Shown in pieces: positions 61,445 to 64,000 of a stretch of 64,000 bases of DNA. Under the pieces are notes generated by a model. That model was not told the origin of the DNA. It saw nothing but the letters and a program-made list of their open reading frames with translations, and did not search any database. A program made the position numbers and the translations under genes. The DNA is from Dactylosporangium roseum. Its GTDB lineage: Bacteria; Actinomycetota; Actinomycetes; Mycobacteriales; Micromonosporaceae. The number at the start of each line of letters is the position of its first letter. Within the stretch, counting starts at the first letter, position 1. Location: positions 3,463,001 to 3,527,000 of the forward strand of contig NZ_CP073721.1 in NCBI RefSeq assembly GCF_025264685.1. Direction: 5' to 3'.

Positions 61445-62152
61445 ATGAGCTACGAACGGGACGCATACGGAGCCGGTGAAGGGCGGAGCGACGAGCCCAT
61501 GCCGGCCCGGCGTGACACAGGTCGCGCCCGTGACCGCGATCCGCGCTTCGATGGTGCAGAGCCGGACGACGGTGCCCGCTCGGTGCCCACGGACCGGCAC
61601 ACGGTCCTCGACAGCGAGCAGCGCTACGGCGGGATCAAATGGGGTTCGGCATTCTTCGGCTGGCTCACCGCCATCGGCACCGCCGTCATCCTCACTGCGT
61701 TGCTCGCCGCCGTCGGCACCGCTGTTGGCGTGGCCGCCGGTACCAACGCCACGAACGCCGCCGGCAGGGCTGGCCAGCAGACAACCACGATCGGTATCGT
61801 CGGGGGTGTCGCGCTGCTGGTGATCCTGTTGGTCGCCTACTTCTGCGGCGGCTACGTCTCCGGCCGGATGGCGCGATTCAACGGTATCAAGCAGGGCATC
61901 GCCGTCTGGGTGTGGTCGATCGCGATCGCCGTGATCATTGCCGTCATCGGGGCGCTGCTGGGCAGTAAGTACGACATCCTCAGCAAACTCAACGGCTTTC
62001 CCCGGATCCCGATCAACGAGGGCGACCTGACGACCGGCGGCATCATCGCCCTGGTCGTGGCCATCGTCGCAGCTCTGGTCGGCGCAATGCTCGGTGGCGT
62101 GGCCGGCATGCGATTCCACCGCAACGTCGACAAGGCCGGTCTCGATCGTTGA
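61445..62152 (+). CDS. Multi-pass membrane protein with charged N-terminal leader
   Basis: 235 residues from ATG 61445, with GGAGG 4 bases upstream. The first 65 residues are charged and probably disordered (MSYERDAYGAGEGRSDEPMP). Membrane helices follow: WGSAFFGWLTAIGTAVILTA, GIVGGVALLVILLVAYFCGG, IAVWVWSIAIAVIIAVIGAL and ALVVAIVAALVGAMLGGVAG. GGYVSGRMARFNGIKQGIAV between helices 2 and 3 is a conserved loop in this actinobacterial family, related to TIGR04086-like proteins. Function unknown. A hairpin terminator follows. Confidence 0.82.
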   Translation: MSYERDAYGAGEGRSDEPMPARRDTGRARDRDPRFDGAEPDDGARSVPTDRHTVLDSEQRYGGIKWGSAFFGWLTAIGTAVILTALLAAVGTAVGVAAGTNATNAAGRAGQQTTTIGIVGGVALLVILLVAYFCGGYVSGRMARFNGIKQGIAVWVWSIAIAVIIAVIGALLGSKYDILSKLNGFPRIPINEGDLTTGGIIALVVAIVAALVGAMLGGVAGMRFHRNVDKAGLDR

Positions 62153-62187
62153 GGACGGGTTACCCGGCCGCTGGAGGGAACAACGCC

Positions 62188-62212
62188 GACCCGCGCCTAT
62201 GGGGCGCGGGTC
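62188..62212 (+). terminator. Hairpin terminator after the membrane protein gene
   Basis: GACCCGCGCC (62188-62197) and GGCGCGGGTC (62203-62212) pair perfectly around a 5-base loop, 36 bases after the stop. Confidence 0.72.
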
Positions 62213-62432
62213 GCTCGGTGGCCGGTCCGGGTCCGTAACGGGGTGCCATGGGTACTGCCGTCCCGCTGGCTGATTTCCGGCCCGACAGGGCGAGGCGGGC
62301 TGTGGTCTTGCAGACGCCGACGCGGGCGGAGTTGGCCTCTGCCTACCGACCGCCGAGAGCGCCGACCGCGGCACCGCGGAGGCATCGTTCTTCTGCTCAT
62401 CATGGCCCAATCTTTCGATCGGCGGCCCGGGC

Positions 62433-63113
62433 GGGACTGTACAAATGACGGCGGACCTGCTGATCAAGGGAGAGACGCCAGATGACGACGGAGACCACCG
62501 TCGAGCAGGAGCCGGCTGCCGTGTCGGCGTCGACGGCCACCGCGACGTCCTCGGCATCTGGGCCGGTGACGGTGGTGAAGGCGCCAAGCACTGCACGTCC
62601 TCACCGAGCTCAAGAACCGCGGTGTGGCGGACGTGCTCATGCTCGTGTGACGGGTTGAAGGGCCTGCCGGACGCGGTCGCGACCGTGTGGCCGCGAACCA
62701 TCGTGCAGACATGCGTGGTCCACCTCCTGCGCAACTCGTTCCGGTACGCGGCCCGGCAGGACTGGGACAAGATCGCCAAGGCGCTCAAGCCCGTCTACAC
62801 CGCGGCGACCGAGGACGCCGCGACCGAGCGGTTCATGGAGTTCGCCGAGGCGTGGGGCAAGAAGTACCCGGCGATCGTGAAGCTGTGGTCGGACGCGTGG
62901 GCTGAGTTCGTGCCGTTCCTGGCCTTCGACGTGGAGATCCGCAAGGTTACCTGCAGCACCAACGGGATCGAGAGCGTCAACGCGCGTATCCGCAAGGCGG
63001 TGCGGGCTCGTGGGCACTTCCCCAATGAGCAGGCCGCGCTCAGGTGCGTGTACATGGCGTTGATGAGTCTGGACCCCACCGGGGTCGGCCGCCGGCGATG
63101 GACCATGCGCTGG
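62433..63113 (+). mobile_element. IS256-family transposase relic, left end plus internal deletion, interrupted by a group II intron
   Basis: GGGACTGTACAAATGACG (62433-62450) looks like an IS256-type terminal repeat. ATG 62482 opens the usual N-terminus behind GGAGAG. A deletion then joins it to GVDGHRDVLGIWAGDGGEGA, and KGLPDAVATVWPRTIVQTCV, HLLRNSFRYAARQDWDKIAK and VTCSTNGIESVNARIRKAVR carry the mutator-type DDE domain. A 2-base loss at about 62647 (GTGTGACGG) shifts the frame. The gene breaks off at RRRWTMRW (63113), where intron sequence begins. Confidence 0.82.
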
Positions 63114-63209
63114 TTGAGTCGGCACGAGGCGCGGTGACGGCATTGCTGCCGTTCCGTTTCCTCGTGCCGCTCGCCGAACCCGCCGTGCGCCTTGCGACGC
63201 AACGGGCTC
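63113..63209 (-). ncRNA. Group II intron domains V and VI
   Basis: Domain V is exactly 34 bases (minus strand, 63209-63176). It begins GAGCCCGTTGCG, has a GCAA tetraloop and ends CGGCGGGTTC; the AGC catalytic triad is at its start. Domain VI (63175-63113) is a long hairpin with GAGCGGCACGAGG pairing to CCTCGTGCCG-A-CTC. The unpaired A (63119) is the branch point, and ACTCAAC ends the intron, so the A lies 7 bases from the splice site, as expected. An inner ACGGCA-GCAA-TGCCGT hairpin caps it. Confidence 0.85.
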
Positions 63210-63225
63210 TCCACGGTCGCTGCCG

Positions 63226-64000
63226 TCAGGCGCGGTTCGCTTTGATCCACGGGCTGGGGATCCGAGTTCCGCGATACCGGTAACGGGAGACCCGCACCGA
63301 CGCGATGTTGAACAGCTCGATCCCGTCCGCCGACAACGGCAGCCATCGCCCATTAGGGAGGGTGAACCGTCGGCGGATGTCCTTCCACGTCCAGCGATGC
63401 AGTTTCATCAACCAGCGGAACACTCGCCAGTTGACGAAGTGTCGCAGTTGGTTGAGGGTGTGCTTGCACACCGCATGCCGGAAGTAGTTGGCCCAGCCTT
63501 GCTGGATCTGGTTGATCCGGGTCAGGATTCTGCCCGGGTCGGCTTGCGACAATCTGCTCGTCAAGGCACGGATCTTCGCTTTCACGGACCGGACCGGCCG
63601 GTCAGCGATGAATGTATAGACGTACCAGTGGTTCGTGCCCCGCTTGCGTTTCCACTGGATGCGGAAACCTAGGAAGTCGAACCCGTCGCTCATGTGCACG
63701 ATCCTCGTCTTGGCCGGCGACAGTCGCAGGCCAAGCGGAGCAAGCACACCGGCGATGTCTTCGCGCAGGTCCTCCACGTCGCTGCGCTGGCCATGCACGA
63801 GCACGACAAAATCATCCGCATAGCGCACGATCCGCCAAGTCGGCAGGCCCTTGCCCCGACGTGCGTGACGGCGATACAGAGTCCCCATCGTGCCGTCCGG
63901 CCGCCACGGCGCCATCACCTGCTCATCGAGCACGTGCAACGCGACGTTAGCCAGTAACGGCGATAGGATCCCGCCTTGCGGGGTGCCGATGTCGGAGTCC
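63226..64000 (-). CDS. ltrA: Group II intron reverse transcriptase/maturase (LtrA type), partial
   Basis: At least 258 residues; the N-terminus is outside the window. DIGTPQGGILSPLLANVALH is RT motif 4, and WRIVRYADDFVVLVHG carries the catalytic YADD (motif 5). GLRLSPAKTRIVHMSDGFDF and LGFRI follow (motifs 6-7). The maturase (X) domain runs from LSQADPGRILTRINQIQQGW, and WRVFRWLMKLHRWTWKDIRR is the GIIM signature. The end RYRYRGTRIPSPWIK lacks an HNH endonuclease, as in bacterial introns that insert via the replication fork. It splices and reinserts the intron RNA. Confidence 0.93.
   Translation of the reverse strand, partial: DSDIGTPQGGILSPLLANVALHVLDEQVMAPWRPDGTMGTLYRRHARRGKGLPTWRIVRYADDFVVLVHGQRSDVEDLREDIAGVLAPLGLRLSPAKTRIVHMSDGFDFLGFRIQWKRKRGTNHWYVYTFIADRPVRSVKAKIRALTSRLSQADPGRILTRINQIQQGWANYFRHAVCKHTLNQLRHFVNWRVFRWLMKLHRWTWKDIRRRFTLPNGRWLPLSADGIELFNIASVRVSRYRYRGTRIPSPWIKANRA

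Larger units (their letters stand above)
63113..64000 (-). mobile_element. Group II intron (3' part; continues beyond the window)
   Basis: The minus strand carries an intron-encoded reverse transcriptase (63226-64000, partial), then domain V, domain VI and the 3' splice site at about 63113. It lies antisense inside the IS256-type transposase gene. The 5' end and domains I-III are beyond the right edge. Confidence 0.85.

Noticed and set aside
61217..62788. Minus-strand frame opposite the membrane protein and the IS256 relic
   Set aside because: It shows no domain, and both plus-strand genes below it are well supported.
1..64000. CRISPR arrays, tRNA and rRNA genes
   Set aside because: No regularly spaced repeats, cloverleaf-like sequence or rRNA core sequence was noticed by eye. 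A computed tRNA scan would be needed for certainty.

Overview
The window is a GC-rich actinobacterial chromosome segment. GC is high throughout, GTG starts are frequent, and the families present (GAF-ANTAR, Asp23/AmaP, DUF4193, DUF5994, DUF6131, StrR-type regulator, Acg-type nitroreductase, DesA3-like desaturase) point to a filamentous or spore-forming actinomycete, most likely Micromonosporaceae. No rRNA, tRNA or CRISPR array was recognised.

Bases 1-8000 look like ordinary chromosome. A thiolase-fold gene that runs off the left edge lies downstream of a StrR-family pathway activator, with a StrR-like palindrome between them. A divergent catabolic operon follows: FAD-dependent amine oxidase, amidohydrolase, M20 peptidase and CPA2 cation/H+ antiporter. 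Bases 8000-11500 carry mobile or defence-like debris: an amber-interrupted DUF7336-like gene, a NucA/NucB nuclease fragment, and a tyrosine recombinase that lacks most of its core-binding domain beside a frameshifted AbrB-like partner.

Bases 11500-17260 hold a coherent envelope/stress block. It has two GAF-ANTAR proteins, an ECF sigma factor with a zinc-finger anti-sigma-like gene, and a divergent seven-gene Asp23/DUF2273/DUF6286/AmaP operon closed by a hairpin. Bases 17300-62200 form a long stress-response island in which intact genes alternate with decayed copies of the same families. Intact genes include a sensor histidine kinase, pyrophosphatase, CPA1 antiporter, cold-shock protein, several STAS proteins, ferredoxin reductase plus DesA3-like desaturase, two DesA-like desaturases, Acg-type nitroreductase, DUF5994, LapA, DUF4383, a MerR-type regulator, a SigB/SigF-type sigma factor, a glycosyltransferase/alpha-alpha-barrel pair, an AI-2E transporter and DUF4193. 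Decayed copies include ppa (two), the glycosyltransferase pair, desaturases, GAF-ANTAR genes, nitroreductases, a DEAD-box helicase (N half and C half at distant sites), ClpC, BON, transglutaminase, protein kinase, holin/DUF3618, RsbW-like and STAS genes. Remnants of IS3, integrase-core and IS5-like transposases lie among them.

The right end (62430-64000) is a nested mobile element: an IS256-family transposase relic is interrupted on the opposite strand by a group II intron, whose domains V and VI and reverse-transcriptase gene are readable up to the window edge.

The intact genes read together as a dormancy or redox/membrane stress programme: membrane-lipid desaturation with its own electron donor, alkaline-shock envelope proteins, ion antiporters, partner-switching and ANTAR regulators, and pyrophosphate removal. 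The repeated, frameshifted and fused copies suggest the island grew by duplication and recombination and is now partly decaying. Frameshifts were inferred by eye from homologous frames, and a few could be sequencing errors.
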